Origin: Oscillatoria acuminata PCC 6304
GTDB taxonomy: Bacteria; Cyanobacteriota; Cyanobacteriia; Cyanobacteriales; Laspinemataceae
Assembly: GCF_000317105.1 (NCBI RefSeq)
Contig: NC_019693.1
Span: 1 to 64,000, forward strand
Direction: 5' to 3'
DNA: 64,000 nucleotides
Positions within the stretch are counted from its first letter, which is position 1. The number at the start of each line of letters is the position of its first letter. Positions 1 to 8,546 of this stretch are shown in pieces. The notes under the pieces are model-generated. The model saw nothing but the letters and a program-made list of their open reading frames with translations, was not told the origin of the DNA and did no database searches. Both the position numbers and the translations under genes were made by a program.

Positions 1-196
1 GACTTAAAAATTAGTCTTTAACCCCCTTGATTATAAACAATTCCTGAATCCAAACAGCGATCGCTTCCGAAACTCAACCCCCTTACCCAACCAATTGTTC
101 CCTTAGATACAAACATCATCCAGGGATCTCCTGCTCTAGGCAGAATTTTTTGCTACAGTCATAAGGCATCAGAGATTAGTGCTTGCGAGGTCAGTT

Positions 197-1573
197 GTGG
201 AGATTTCTCTCGAAAGTCTTTGGGATCGGGTACTGGAACGGTTACAGGTGCAATTGAGCCGTCCCACCTTTGAAACCTGGATCAAAACCGCCACTGCCGT
301 GCAGCTAGAAAACAACTGCTTGGTGATTGATACGCCCAATCCCTTTGCTCGCAACTGGTTACAAAAGTATTACATTAAAACCATTGCTGATGTCGTCACC
401 GATATCCTGGGACATCCTGTAGATATTTACATCACCACCAGTGGCAGCGAAGGCAACCAAGGGAGCGATCGCAGCGACTATATGTGGCCCTCTCCCGTCA
501 TCACCCAGAGTCCCGAACCCAGTCACACCCATCCGCATCGTCCTCCAGAACTCAATTCCAAATATGTCTTTTCCCGATTTGTGGTGGGTGCAAACAACCG
601 GATGGCTCATGCTGCCTCCCTCGCCGTTGCCGAATCTCCAGGACGGGAGTTTAATCCGTTGTTTCTTTGTGGCGGGGTCGGATTGGGCAAAACTCACCTG
701 ATGCAGGCGATCGGTCATTATCGCTTAGAAATCTCTCCCGATTGTAAGATATTTTATGTCTCTACAGAACAATTCACCAATGATTTAATTGCTGCAATTC
801 GCAAGGATAGTATGCAGAGTTTCCGGGAACATTATCGAGCGGCAGATGTGTTATTAGTCGATGACATCCAATTTATTGAAGGTAAAGAATACACCCAGGA
901 AGAATTTTTTTATACCTTTAATACCCTTCATGAAGCGGGAAAACAGATTGTTTTAGCCTCAGACCGCCCCCCCAATCACATCCCCCGGTTGCAAGAGCGC
1001 TTATGTTCGCGGTTTTCAATGGGATTAATTGCGGATGTTCAAACCCCGGATTTAGAAACCCGCATGGCAATTTTGCAAAAAAAAGCCGAATATGAAAAGA
1101 TGAGGTTGCCTCGGGATGTAATTGAATATATTGCCTCTCATTTCACCTCAAATATTCGAGAATTAGAGGGAGCATTAATTCGGGTTGTGGCTTATCTGTC
1201 TATTTCTGGATTACCGATGACAGTGGAAAATATTGCTCCAATTTTAAATCCGCAAACCGAGCCAGTCAAGGCCACAGTAGAATCGGTGATGATGGCAGTC
1301 GAGGAGATAATGGGAATTTCCCTAGAGGATTTGAAGGGGAATTCGCGACGGCGAGAAATTAGCCAAGCGCGCCAGATTGCGATGTATCTAATCCGTCAGC
1401 ATACGGATTTGAGTTTACCGAAGATTGGGGAGGAGTTTGGGGGAAAAGACCATACGACGGTGATGTACAGTTGCGAAAAAATTGCGGCGCTCAAGGATAA
1501 TGATGTGGAAATGCGGAATTTGCTCAGACAGTTGAGCGATCGCATTCACTTTGCGAGTAAATCCCCGGGGTAA
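197..1573 (+). CDS. dnaA: Chromosomal replication initiator DnaA
   Basis: Binds DnaA boxes, forms an ATP-dependent filament at oriC and opens the DNA duplex. From the start used here, the N-terminal domain (1 to about 80) carries the FETWIKTA motif, followed by a proline/histidine-rich linker. The AAA+ core has Walker A GGVGLGKT at about 159-166 and Walker [10 protein letters not shown] at about 218-226. The C-terminal domain carries the DNA-binding signature [14 protein letters not shown] chose the GTG at 197 because GAGGT lies six bases upstream and the protein then begins MEISLESLW, as in relatives. The in-frame GTG at 179 is possible but has a poorer ribosome site. The length, about 458 residues, is normal. 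It precedes the predicted origin and dnaN on the same strand. Confidence 0.97.
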   Translation: MEISLESLWDRVLERLQVQLSRPTFETWIKTATAVQLENNCLVIDTPNPFARNWLQKYYIKTIADVVTDILGHPVDIYITTSGSEGNQGSDRSDYMWPSPVITQSPEPSHTHPHRPPELNSKYVFSRFVVGANNRMAHAASLAVAESPGREFNPLFLCGGVGLGKTHLMQAIGHYRLEISPDCKIFYVSTEQFTNDLIAAIRKDSMQSFREHYRAADVLLVDDIQFIEGKEYTQEEFFYTFNTLHEAGKQIVLASDRPPNHIPRLQERLCSRFSMGLIADVQTPDLETRMAILQKKAEYEKMRLPRDVIEYIASHFTSNIRELEGALIRVVAYLSISGLPMTVENIAPILNPQTEPVKATVESVMMAVEEIMGISLEDLKGNSRRREISQARQIAMYLIRQHTDLSLPKIGEEFGGKDHTTVMYSCEKIAALKDNDVEMRNLLRQLSDRIHFASKSPG

Positions 1574-1943
1574 GGAGTGGCAGAAGTTCCCTCCCTTGGG
1601 TTCAGTGGTGAGTGAGACTCTCGCACTCCTGGCACTCCTTTCCCTTGGGCGATCGCCTGGGGAACATTCCCTACAATTGTGGAAAAACTGTGGAAAACTC
1701 AGGGAAAAAACTCGGGTTTCTGGGGGTAAACTTACGGATACAGTAAAAATACTTTGTGGAAAAATGCGTCAAGTTTTCCACAAGTTTTCCACAGGGGGAG
1801 ATGAGGGGAAATTAAGATGCAGGAAAAAAGGCGATCGCGCCTTTGCCACTGGATAGAAGAAAGAACCAGTGGTACGATTGGCGATCGGGCAAAAATTGCG
1901 CCGATCGCTGTACTGACTCCAAACAAGGCACCTCTGAAGACTC
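1574..1943. other. Probable chromosomal origin (oriC) with five DnaA boxes
   Basis: This non-coding stretch between dnaA and dnaN carries five exact copies of the cyanobacterial DnaA box TTTTCCACA or its complement. They lie at 1678-1686, 1689-1697 and 1755-1763 (TGTGGAAAA) and at 1774-1782 and 1785-1793 (TTTTCCACA). Three point one way and two the other, all within 116 bases. HIP1 octamers GCGATCGC occur nearby, and there is no credible ORF. Position and box density fit a bacterial origin. The unwinding element is not obvious; the A-rich run near 1740-1755 is a weak candidate. Confidence 0.8.
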
Positions 1944-3131
1944 ATGAAATTTATTTGCGCTCAAAACCAACTCGCCACCAACCTCTCCCTGATCAGTCGT
2001 GCAGTCCCCTCTCGTCCGACTCATCCGGTACTCGCCAACGTGCTCCTCAGTGCCGATGAGGAACAGCAGCAAGTCAGCTTAACCGCCTTTGATTTATCCC
2101 TGGGGATCAAAACCAGTTTTGCCGCCAAAGTCGAAACTAGCGGTACCCTCACCCTCCCCGCAAAACTCTTCAACGACATCATCTCTCGCCTCCCCGATGG
2201 AGAAGTCACCCTCGACGATGAAAGACCCTCCACCGGCGAAGATTCTGCTGCTGAAGCGGGAATTTTAGCCACCATCACCTCCACCTCCGGACGGTATGAA
2301 GTCCGAGGCATGAGTGCCGAAGAATTTCCTGCACTCCCGACAATTTCCGAGGGACAAACCGTCCAACTGCCTGCTGAGGCCCTGATGCAAGGATTGCACG
2401 GCACCCTCTTCGCCACCTCCGCCGATGAAACCAAGCAAGTGTTAACCGGCGTTCATTTAATCGTCCATGCCGACAGCTTAGAATTTGCCGCCACTGATGG
2501 ACACCGCTTGGCGATCGTTGAAACCATCAACGAGACAGAAGACGGCGACGAGGAAGCAGAACCTGATGAAAATGCCGATGAATTAGAAGTCACCGTCCCA
2601 GCGCGTGCCCTACGGGAACTCGATCGCATCGTGGGAATGCATGAAGGACATGAACCCATTTCCCTCAACTTCGACCCCGGACAAATCGTCTTAGAACTGG
2701 GAGGATTTCGCCTTACCAGTCGCACCCTAGAAGGTCAATATCCCGCCTATAGTCAATTAGTTCCCCGGTCCTTTGAGCGCCAAGTCACCGTCGAACGTCG
2801 CCAACTTTTAAGCGCCTTAGAACGCATTGGAGTCTTAGCCGATCGCAAAAATAATATCGTCAAATTCTCCATTGACCAAGAAAAACAAATGCTCTCTCTC
2901 TCTGTCGAAGCTGCCGATGTTGGCAGCGGACGAGAATCCATGTCGGCTCAAATTACTGGAGAGAGTTTAGACATTGCATTTAACGTCAAATATGCAATGG
3001 AATCGTTGAAAAATATCAGCGCCACCGAGATTATCATTAAACTCAATTCCGCCACATCCCCGGTGGTCTTATCGCCGCTAACTGGCGTAAAAATGACCCA
3101 TTTAATCATGCCAGTTCAGATGCGGGGTTAA
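1944..3131 (+). CDS. dnaN: DNA polymerase III beta sliding clamp
   Basis: Encodes the ring-shaped processivity clamp that holds DNA polymerase III on DNA. The 395-residue protein begins MKFICAQNQLATNLS and ends HLIMPVQMRG; the terminal MPVQMR block is typical of beta clamps. Three repeated clamp domains fit the length, which is slightly above the usual 370-380. The extra residues lie in acidic loops, around TEDGDEEAEPDENADE at about 196-212 and near 90-105. The ATG at 1944 directly follows the origin region. It is followed by a repeat-rich non-coding stretch rather than recF. Confidence 0.97.
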   Translation: MKFICAQNQLATNLSLISRAVPSRPTHPVLANVLLSADEEQQQVSLTAFDLSLGIKTSFAAKVETSGTLTLPAKLFNDIISRLPDGEVTLDDERPSTGEDSAAEAGILATITSTSGRYEVRGMSAEEFPALPTISEGQTVQLPAEALMQGLHGTLFATSADETKQVLTGVHLIVHADSLEFAATDGHRLAIVETINETEDGDEEAEPDENADELEVTVPARALRELDRIVGMHEGHEPISLNFDPGQIVLELGGFRLTSRTLEGQYPAYSQLVPRSFERQVTVERRQLLSALERIGVLADRKNNIVKFSIDQEKQMLSLSVEAADVGSGRESMSAQITGESLDIAFNVKYAMESLKNISATEIIIKLNSATSPVVLSPLTGVKMTHLIMPVQMRG

Positions 3132-3190
3132 TTTTTGTGGTGCGATTAAGTTGACTTGTTGTCTGAGGTGAATTGCGAGAATTAAGAGAA

Positions 3191-3447
3191 GATAACGACT
3201 GAAGTCGTTACTACAAACGGGGGAAACTTTCTTCTGTTCGTAGTAACGACTTCAGTCGTTTCCGGGCATTTTGCGTAAGAAGATAACGACTGAAGTCGTT
3301 ACTACAAACGGGGGAAACTTTCTTCTGTTCGTAGTGACGACTTCAGTCGTCTCCGGCCATTTTGCGTAAGAAGATAACGACTGAAGTCGTTACTACAAAC
3401 GGGGGAAACTTTCTTCTGTTCGTAGTAACGACTTCAGTCGTTTCCGC
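3191..3447. repeat. Three tandem 91-bp units containing the AACGACTGAAGTCGTT palindrome
   Basis: Units begin at 3191, 3282 and 3373 (period 91). Each contains AACGACTGAAGTCGTT followed by ACTACAAAC, then a GGGGGAAACTTTCTTCTG spacer, then the inverted form GTAGTAACGACTTCAG. Each unit can therefore fold into a hairpin. Unit 2 has point changes (GTAGTGACGA, GTCTCCGG); units 1 and 3 are nearly identical. The same core recurs at 8547-8641 and 60806-60830, and in decayed form near 42860-42915. It fills most of the gap between dnaN and the tRNA. No ORF is supported. Confidence 0.9.
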
Positions 3448-3456
3448 TTCTAAAGC

Positions 3457-3492
3457 AAAAGGGGTTACAACATGAATGCTGTAACCCCTTTT
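3457..3492 (-). terminator. Hairpin terminator after tRNA-Leu
   Basis: Perfect 13-bp arms AAAAGGGGTTACA (3457-3469) and TGTAACCCCTTTT (3480-3492) with a 10-base loop. It lies 10 bases beyond the 3' end of the minus-strand tRNA. On that strand the stem ends in TTTT followed by GCTTT, fitting an intrinsic terminator. Confidence 0.75.
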
Positions 3493-3501
3493 TAGATTTA
3501 A

Positions 3502-3582
3502 TGCGGATGGCGAGACTCGAACTCGCAAGGCAAAGCCACACGCCCCTCAAACGTGCGCGTATACCAATTCCGCCACATCCGC
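3502..3582 (-). tRNA. tRNA-Leu (anticodon GAG)
   Basis: Reading the minus strand, acceptor arms GCGGATG and CATCCGC pair perfectly, with discriminator A. The D arm contains GCGGAATTGGTATACGC. The anticodon stem CACGT/GCGTG encloses the loop TTGAGGG, giving anticodon GAG for CUC/CUU leucine codons. A long variable arm is present, as expected for class II tRNA-Leu, followed by a T arm GCGAG-TTCGAGT-CTCGC. CCA is not encoded. The length is 81 bases. Confidence 0.95.
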
Positions 3583-3845
3583 AGGCAATGAACTATCTTA
3601 GCTCATCTCTAGTTAACTTACCATACTTTTTTCAAAAATGTTCACAAATTTGAAAGATTTTTTTCAAATTGTCCGAATTCCCCCCATAACAAGGGTTTGA
3701 GCCTCTTGATGCTCCAAGATGCAACTTGCATTATCCCATACATGATAGGATTTGGAGTTGGCATATCTATGCGGCTGAATCCGGGATACCCACCACGATT
3801 CGGTCATCCTTTATTGATTTTTACGAGTTGAGCAACCGCAGGCCC

Positions 3846-5195
3846 ATGCAATTCTCCAAAGTTCTCATTGCCAATCGCGGCGAAATCGCCCTTCGGATTC
3901 TCCGGACCTGTGAGGAGATGGGGATTGCCACGGTTGCGGTACACTCCACCATCGACCGTCATGCCCTCCATGTCCAACTGGCAGATGAGGCGGTTTGCAT
4001 TGGCGAACCTCCCAGTGCCAAAAGCTACTTAAATATTCCCAATATCATCTCTGCTGCTTTAACCATGAACGCCACGGCAATTCACCCGGGTTATGGGTTC
4101 TTGTCGGAAAATGCTCGGTTTGCCGAAATCTGTGCGGATCATCAGATTAGTTTTATCGGACCGACTCCCGAGGCGATGCGCGCAATGGGGGATAAGTCTA
4201 CGGCGAAGGAAACCATGCAAAAGGCGGGGGTGCCGACGGTCCCGGGAAGCGATGGGTTAATTACCAATGAAAAAGATGCCCGGGAAATTGCCCGGAAAAT
4301 TGGCTATCCGGTGATGATTAAGGCAACCGCTGGGGGTGGCGGACGAGGAATGCGCTTAGTCCGGGAAGACGGTGAACTAGGGAAACTGTTTGCAGCAGCG
4401 CAAGGGGAAGCAGAAGCGGCATTTGGGAATCCCGGGGTTTATTTAGAAAAATTTATCGAACGCCCGCGCCACATTGAGTTCCAAATCCTGGCGGATGCTC
4501 ATGGCAATGTGATCCATTTGGGGGAACGGGAATGCTCGATTCAGCGCCGTCACCAAAAACTGTTGGAAGAAGCCCCCAGTCCTGCCATAACGCCCAGCTT
4601 GCGCCAAAAAATGGGTAAGGCGGCGGTGAAGGCGGCGAAGTCGATTCATTATACGGGTGCGGGAACGATTGAGTTTCTGTTGGATCACACGGGTCATTTC
4701 TATTTTATGGAAATGAATACTCGGATCCAGGTGGAACACCCGGTGACGGAGATGATTACGGGGTTGGATTTGATTGCGGAACAGATTCGGATTGCTCAAG
4801 GGGAAAAACTGCGGTTGAGTCAGGACCAAGTGCAGTTACGGGGTCATGCGATCGAATGTCGGATTAATGCGGAAGACCCTGATCGCAATTTTCGCCCTTG
4901 TCCCGGACGGATTAATGGGTTTTTACCTCCTGGGGGTCCGGGGGTGCGGATGGATTCCCATGTGTACACGGATTATGATATTCCGGCTTATTATGATTCG
5001 CTGATTGGCAAGTTGATTGTCTGGGGTTGCGATCGCCCTTCGGCCCTCAAGCGCATGAGACGAGCACTGCGTGAATGCGCCATCACCGGGGTTCCGACTA
5101 CGATTCCGTTCCATCAGAAGATTCTGGAACATCCCGATTTTATTCAAGGGGATGTTTATACCAATTTTGTGGAACAGATGATGTCGAAGGAGTGA
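3846..5195 (+). CDS. accC: Acetyl-CoA carboxylase, biotin carboxylase subunit
   Basis: Carboxylates the biotin of the carrier protein (AccB) using ATP and bicarbonate, the first half-reaction of malonyl-CoA synthesis for fatty acids. The 449-residue protein has the usual family length. The N-terminal domain opens with [14 protein letters not shown]. The ATP-grasp glycine loop [12 protein letters not shown] is at about 159-170, [15 protein letters not shown] at about 228-242 and [15 protein letters not shown] at about 289-303, all diagnostic. The reading frame is open from 3726, but the extra 40 residues do not resemble the family. The ATG at 3846 gives the canonical [13 protein letters not shown] start. 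The gene stands alone, without accB, as is common in cyanobacteria. Confidence 0.96.
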   Translation: MQFSKVLIANRGEIALRILRTCEEMGIATVAVHSTIDRHALHVQLADEAVCIGEPPSAKSYLNIPNIISAALTMNATAIHPGYGFLSENARFAEICADHQISFIGPTPEAMRAMGDKSTAKETMQKAGVPTVPGSDGLITNEKDAREIARKIGYPVMIKATAGGGGRGMRLVREDGELGKLFAAAQGEAEAAFGNPGVYLEKFIERPRHIEFQILADAHGNVIHLGERECSIQRRHQKLLEEAPSPAITPSLRQKMGKAAVKAAKSIHYTGAGTIEFLLDHTGHFYFMEMNTRIQVEHPVTEMITGLDLIAEQIRIAQGEKLRLSQDQVQLRGHAIECRINAEDPDRNFRPCPGRINGFLPPGGPGVRMDSHVYTDYDIPAYYDSLIGKLIVWGCDRPSALKRMRRALRECAITGVPTTIPFHQKILEHPDFIQGDVYTNFVEQMMSKE

Positions 5196-5225
5196 GGGTT
5201 TAGGGGAAATGGGGGATATGGGGGA

Positions 5226-5376
5226 GTTGCGACAACCGTCGGGGGTTAAAACCCCCGCCTAACAGAATTAAGTCGGTTAAAACCGACTGAAATGCTTGTA
5301 CTATAAGGTTCCGAGTCGGTTTTTAACCGACTTTAGCTATGAGGCGGGGGATTTATCCCCCGCCGGATTCGGCAAC
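5226..5376. repeat. Nested inverted repeats downstream of accC
   Basis: An outer pair GTTGC/GCAAC encloses local hairpins: GGGGGTT-AAAA-CCCCC near 5240-5257, AGTCGGTT-AAAA-CCGACT near 5270-5287, AGTCGGTT-TTTAACCGACT near 5313-5332, and GGCGGGGGATTTATCCCCCGCC near 5343-5364. The two halves also complement each other, so the block could form one long interrupted hairpin. It lies between accC (plus) and the YggT gene (minus) and could act as a two-way terminator. Similar GGGGGTTTTAACC blocks recur at 39.1-39.4 kb. Confidence 0.75.
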
Positions 5377-5396
5377 CCACCATCCACCCCATCTGC

Positions 5397-5684
5397 CTAC
5401 ATCATCATCCTCAGTAACCCTTGCTGACCCAGGAGGATTTCTCGGAGGAGACTGATGATGCCGACCCAGATAATGGGGGTAATGTCTACACCGCCTAGGG
5501 GGGCGATGATTTTGCGGGTGGGGGCTAGGAAGGGTTCGGTGGGGAGGGCAATCAGGATCCAGGGAAATTTAGTGAGTTCGATTTGGGGATACCAGGTTAG
5601 GATAATCCGGAAAATGAAGGATATGGTCATCACGACTAAGAGAGGGCCAATGATCCAACTGGCGATCGCAACCGATGTCATCAT
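5397..5684 (-). CDS. YggT (Ycf19-like) family membrane protein
   Basis: A small hydrophobic protein of about 95 residues. It has one membrane segment near the N-terminus (IASWIIGPLLVVMTISFIFRII) and another at the C-terminus (PIIWVGIISLLREILL). Between them is the family motif SWYP-like LTWYPQIEL, then FPWILIALPTEPFLAPTRKIIAPLGGVDITPI. The PTEPFLAPxRxxIPPxGGxDxSP block is the hallmark of YggT proteins. These have been linked to membrane organisation and, in plastids and cyanobacteria, to thylakoid-complex assembly or nucleoid positioning; the biochemical role is unsettled. The frame is open to 5735, but the ATG pair at 5684/5681 fits the family start better. Confidence 0.85.
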   Translation of the reverse strand: MMTSVAIASWIIGPLLVVMTISFIFRIILTWYPQIELTKFPWILIALPTEPFLAPTRKIIAPLGGVDITPIIWVGIISLLREILLGQQGLLRMMM

Positions 5685-5885
5685 GAGTAAAAATTTAAGT
5701 TTTGTTACAGCCTTGTTAAGTCTATTGTATTTCAATCCCTGCCCCTTGGCGATCGCCCCTTGCTGTAGCTTCTACCCCTGAACCCCTCAGTCATGGAGTT
5801 TTGGAATTGGAATAAACTGGACTTCTCAACGCGGTAACGGTTTAATAAAATGATAGATAATGTAAATCTTGTTTAAGGAGACACT

Positions 5886-6005
5886 ATGACGCCATCACTC
5901 GCCAACCTGTTTTGGAGCCTCTTCTGGGGTGCGTTCCTGATCGTGATCCCCGCCACTGCTGCTCTCATCTTCATCAGCCAGAAAGATAAAGTGCAACGGT
6001 TCTAA
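5886..6005 (+). CDS. psbX: Photosystem II reaction centre subunit PsbX
   Basis: A 39-residue ORF starting MTPSLANLFWSLFWGAF and ending FISQKDKVQRF. This matches the cyanobacterial PsbX pattern: MTPSLAN start, a single hydrophobic span of about 20 residues, then ISQKDK. PsbX is a single-span thylakoid protein at the edge of photosystem II near cytochrome b559 and influences plastoquinone turnover at the QB site. The start is set by AAGGAGA eight bases upstream of the ATG. ycf66 follows on the same strand, a neighbour pair often seen in cyanobacteria. It is easily missed because of its size. Confidence 0.93.
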   Translation: MTPSLANLFWSLFWGAFLIVIPATAALIFISQKDKVQRF

Positions 6006-6021
6006 ACCGGCGAACTCGATG

Positions 6022-6090
6022 GAAACCTCAGCGAAGCGCGATCGCCAACCCATCTATGAAGGTTCGGTACTCCCTATCCGCTGAGGTTTC
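6022..6090 (+). terminator. Hairpin after psbX
   Basis: Perfect 12-bp arms GAAACCTCAGCG (6022-6033) and CGCTGAGGTTTC (6079-6090) separated by 45 bases, 16 bases after the psbX stop. There is no strong T run (TTCGCTT follows), so it may be an mRNA-stabilising stem rather than a true terminator. Confidence 0.45.
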
Positions 6091-6221
6091 TTCGCTTACC
6101 CGGAAGGGCAACTGTCCTGGATAAAAGCCAAACTTATGCTCATCACAATACCAGCGAATCAGGAGCAGGTGGAGATTTAGCGGGATACTCGCTAACATAA
6201 AAATGATGAAGGAGAGAGCAG

Positions 6222-7031
6222 ATGGTAAATTTTAGTCTCAACTTAGCGAGTATCGTCGGAATCGCGATCGCCATCGGTGGGGCCGGACTCTATGCCGTCC
6301 GCTCCTGGCGTCCCGAACTATCCCGAGATACGGATCTGTTTTTTGCAGCAGTCGGGTTGCTTTGTGGCGGCATTCTGTTCTTTTACGGATGGCGCTTTGA
6401 CCCGATTATGCAGTTTGGTCAGATTCTGCTTGGGGGGTCAGCAATCTACTTTGCCTTTGACAATATTCGCTTGCGCGGTGTCACCACCAATCAGGCGAAG
6501 CGGCAATCTGGGCGAATTGTAGATGATGAGCGTCCCGTCAGTAGTGTCTACCGAGTGGATGCGGAACTCGACGAAATCGAATCCGACTACGAGGAAAATC
6601 CCACCCGACGCCGGATTAAAGGGACTCAGGACCCCAGAGCGGCCCGCAATCCCTATTATGCGGATGAGGCCCCCAGACGTCCACCCAGTCGCAGGTCCCC
6701 TGCCGATCGCACGAATCCCAGTACCCGTGCGCGTCGTCCCCGCTCAACGGAACGCCCCCCCACAGGTCCTTCCTATCCAGAATGGGAGGCGACGGTGGAT
6801 ACGACGGAGGAAAGACCCTCTCGCCGTCCCCCATCAAGTGCGGGAAGTTCGGGGAGTAGAAGACCCCCAGGTGCAAGACCCTCGCGGACTCCTCCCCCAG
6901 AGGAACGGACCCGCAGACCCCCTGCACCGGAAGAAGAACCGGCACCGAGTGATTATGTAGATTATCAACCGATCGACTCCGTAGAAGAGGACGATCGCGA
7001 GCAAGATAATTCGGGGAATTTCGATTATTAA
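6222..7031 (+). CDS. ycf66: Ycf66 family membrane protein
   Basis: A 269-residue protein. The first 90 residues form the Ycf66 domain, with membrane segments at about 8-27 (SIVGIAIAIGGAGLYAVRSW), 40-57 (FFAAVGLLCGGILFFYGW) and 62-80 (IMQFGQILLGGSAIYFAF), ending FDNIRLRG. The rest is a low-complexity tail rich in Arg, Pro, Ser and Asp/Glu (for example RRPPSRRSPADRT), probably disordered. Ycf66 is conserved in cyanobacteria and some plastids, but its function is not known. GGAGAGAG precedes the ATG. Position just downstream of psbX suggests co-regulation with photosystem II, which is an inference. Confidence 0.88.
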   Translation: MVNFSLNLASIVGIAIAIGGAGLYAVRSWRPELSRDTDLFFAAVGLLCGGILFFYGWRFDPIMQFGQILLGGSAIYFAFDNIRLRGVTTNQAKRQSGRIVDDERPVSSVYRVDAELDEIESDYEENPTRRRIKGTQDPRAARNPYYADEAPRRPPSRRSPADRTNPSTRARRPRSTERPPTGPSYPEWEATVDTTEERPSRRPPSSAGSSGSRRPPGARPSRTPPPEERTRRPPAPEEEPAPSDYVDYQPIDSVEEDDREQDNSGNFDY

Positions 7032-7049
7032 ACAATCGGGGACAGAAAT

Positions 7050-7081
7050 GGGCGATCGGGGGCAATGGATGGCGATCGCCC
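7050..7081 (+). terminator. HIP1-based hairpin after ycf66
   Basis: Arms GGGCGATCG (7050-7058) and CGATCGCCC (7073-7081) with a 14-base loop, then CTTTGTTAATTG. It lies 19 bases after the ycf66 stop. This is a plausible intrinsic terminator, though the arms are HIP1-like sequence that is common by chance here. Confidence 0.5.
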
Positions 7082-7182
7082 CTTTGTTAATTGCCCCTTT
7101 ATTAATTTGATATGATTTGATTCCGTCCGTGCCATTCCCCCCCAAATTGTGGCGTCCCTGTCCTCAACTGGGAAAAACCAAG

Positions 7183-7755
7183 GTGAACAGATTCGCTCCA
7201 AAAAACCTCCTCCGCCAGGGCCTAACCTTAGTTTTTGGGTTAAGTTTTGGCAGCTTTTTAGTCGGATGCAACCCCACCAATATCCCCATTGGGCCAACTT
7301 CTATCAATAGTCGCTATACCGACGAACAGCCGTCTTTGAGTGCCAATGGGCGCTTTTTAGCCTTTGTTTCCAATCGCAATGGCAGTCGAAATATCTTGCT
7401 GTATGACTTACAAAATCGACAGTTTGCCGATTTACCGGGGTTGAACCGGCAAAATGCGATCGCTGATAGTCCCAGCATCAGCAACACCGCCCGTTATATC
7501 GTCTACCTCACCAACAACCAAGGTCGCGCCTCGGTCATTTTGTACGATCGCATCACCCGAGGTTCTCAAGTCATTTACCAACCCTATCAAGGGTGGATTC
7601 GCAATCCCAAAATTAGCCCCGACGGTCGTTATATTGTCTTTGAAAGTGGCGGTCGTGGTCAGTGGGATATCGAAGTCCTCGATCGCGGACCCAGTATTGA
7701 ATTAGACCTGATTGATGGCGTTCCCTCGGGTTTCTCCCTTACCGGACCGCAGTAA
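7183..7755 (+). CDS. TolB-like beta-propeller lipoprotein, copy 1
   Basis: About 190 residues. From the GTG at 7183 the protein starts with a basic region and a hydrophobic stretch ending in a lipobox (SFGSFLVGC), so it is probably lipid-anchored. The mature part holds three propeller-blade repeats of the TolB/WD40-like PD40 kind: PSLSANGRFLAFVSNRNGSRNILLYDL, PSISNTARYIVYLTNNQ...ILYDR and PKISPDGRYIVFESGGRGQWDIEVLDR. Full TolB is about 430 residues with six blades, so this is a short three-blade relative. No enzymatic motif is seen. The frame is open from a TTG at 7117, but the signal peptide favours 7183. A paralogue lies at 8001-8528. Confidence 0.75.
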   Translation: MNRFAPKNLLRQGLTLVFGLSFGSFLVGCNPTNIPIGPTSINSRYTDEQPSLSANGRFLAFVSNRNGSRNILLYDLQNRQFADLPGLNRQNAIADSPSISNTARYIVYLTNNQGRASVILYDRITRGSQVIYQPYQGWIRNPKISPDGRYIVFESGGRGQWDIEVLDRGPSIELDLIDGVPSGFSLTGPQ

Positions 7756-7793
7756 TTTTCAATGTTGTTTTATCCGGAATCCGGTATTGCAGA

Positions 7794-7968
7794 ATCCTAC
7801 ACCCTGAAGGACTGAAGTTGGTTAAGGGGAGACCTAACCCCCCAACCCCCTTCCCTCAGAGGGAAGGGGGAGCCGGAAGGGGTAGAATCAAAGCCCCTCC
7901 CCTCTTAGGGGAGGGGTTTGGGGAGAGGTCTCTTTCTTGATTCGCCAACAGAGTCCTTCAGGGTGTGG
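7794..7968. repeat. Hairpin (MITE-like) element between the two lipoprotein genes
   Basis: Outer arms CACCCTGAAGGACT (about 7800) and AGTCCTTCAGGGTG (about 7951-7964) are perfect inverted repeats. Between them are GAGACCTAACCCCCCAACCC, CCTTCCCTCAGAGGGAAGGG and CCCTCCCCTCTTAGGGGAGG, all self-complementary. There is no coding capacity. Related GACCTAACCCCCCAGCCCCC blocks occur at 31519-31563 and 45060-45125, so this belongs to a dispersed family. Confidence 0.75.
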
Positions 7969-8000
7969 GTTTTTATAGACATTAAAAAAACCGTGAAATT

Positions 8001-8528
8001 GTGAAGCGCTTTCTGTTCATTCCCATGATTTCCCTGGTCAGTCTTTTGAGTAGCTGCACCACTTATCCGCGTTTGCTGAACTTTCCCTTTGATGCTTCAG
8101 GACGGAGTTTAAATAGTCCCAGTGATGATATCACCCCGCAAATCTCAGGACGTTTTATCACCTTTGTCTCCGATCGCCAGGGACGACAAGATGTCTACCT
8201 CTTCGATGGCAACACTCGCCGCCTCGTCGATATCCCCGGATTAAACCAACTGGATATCCTCGCCTCCCATCCAGGCATCTCGGAAGATGGTCGTTATATC
8301 GTCTTTGCCGGAACCCGCCAAGGACAATCCAATATCTACCTTCACGATCGCGAAACCCGTCAGTTACGCAACCTCACGGAAAACTTTAAAGCAGAAGTTC
8401 GCAATCCCGTCATCAGCGCCGATGGCAGTACCATCGCCTTTGAATCCAGCGCCAACGGACAATGGGATCTCATGATTCTCAATGCGCGATCGGGTCAACC
8501 CCTCGACATCCCGATCGCCCCGCGTTAA
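8001..8528 (+). CDS. TolB-like beta-propeller lipoprotein, copy 2
   Basis: A 175-residue paralogue of the protein at 7183-7755. The GTG start gives MKRFLFIPMISLVSLLSSC, a lipoprotein signal with lipobox LLSSC. Three blades follow: PQISGRFITFVSDRQGRQDVYLFD, PGISEDGRYIVFAGTRQGQSNIYLHDR and PVISADGSTIAFESSANGQWDLMILNAR. Order, blade count and the QWD motif in the last blade match copy 1, so the pair arose by tandem duplication. A hairpin element separates the copies. The role is unknown; a scaffold or binding function in the periplasm is an inference from the fold. Confidence 0.75.
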   Translation: MKRFLFIPMISLVSLLSSCTTYPRLLNFPFDASGRSLNSPSDDITPQISGRFITFVSDRQGRQDVYLFDGNTRRLVDIPGLNQLDILASHPGISEDGRYIVFAGTRQGQSNIYLHDRETRQLRNLTENFKAEVRNPVISADGSTIAFESSANGQWDLMILNARSGQPLDIPIAPR

Positions 8529-8546
8529 CCTAAATCATTCCCCAAT

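Noticed and set aside
1551-1856. 101-residue reading frame across the origin region
   Set aside because: It overlaps the dnaA end and the DnaA boxes and has no domain or ribosome site.
3191-3447. CRISPR-like array near dnaN
   Set aside because: The unit is a 91-bp block with internal palindrome and almost identical spacers; there are no unique spacers and no cas genes.
3726-3845. 40-residue N-terminal extension of AccC
   Set aside because: It does not resemble the family; the ATG at 3846 gives the canonical start and usual length.
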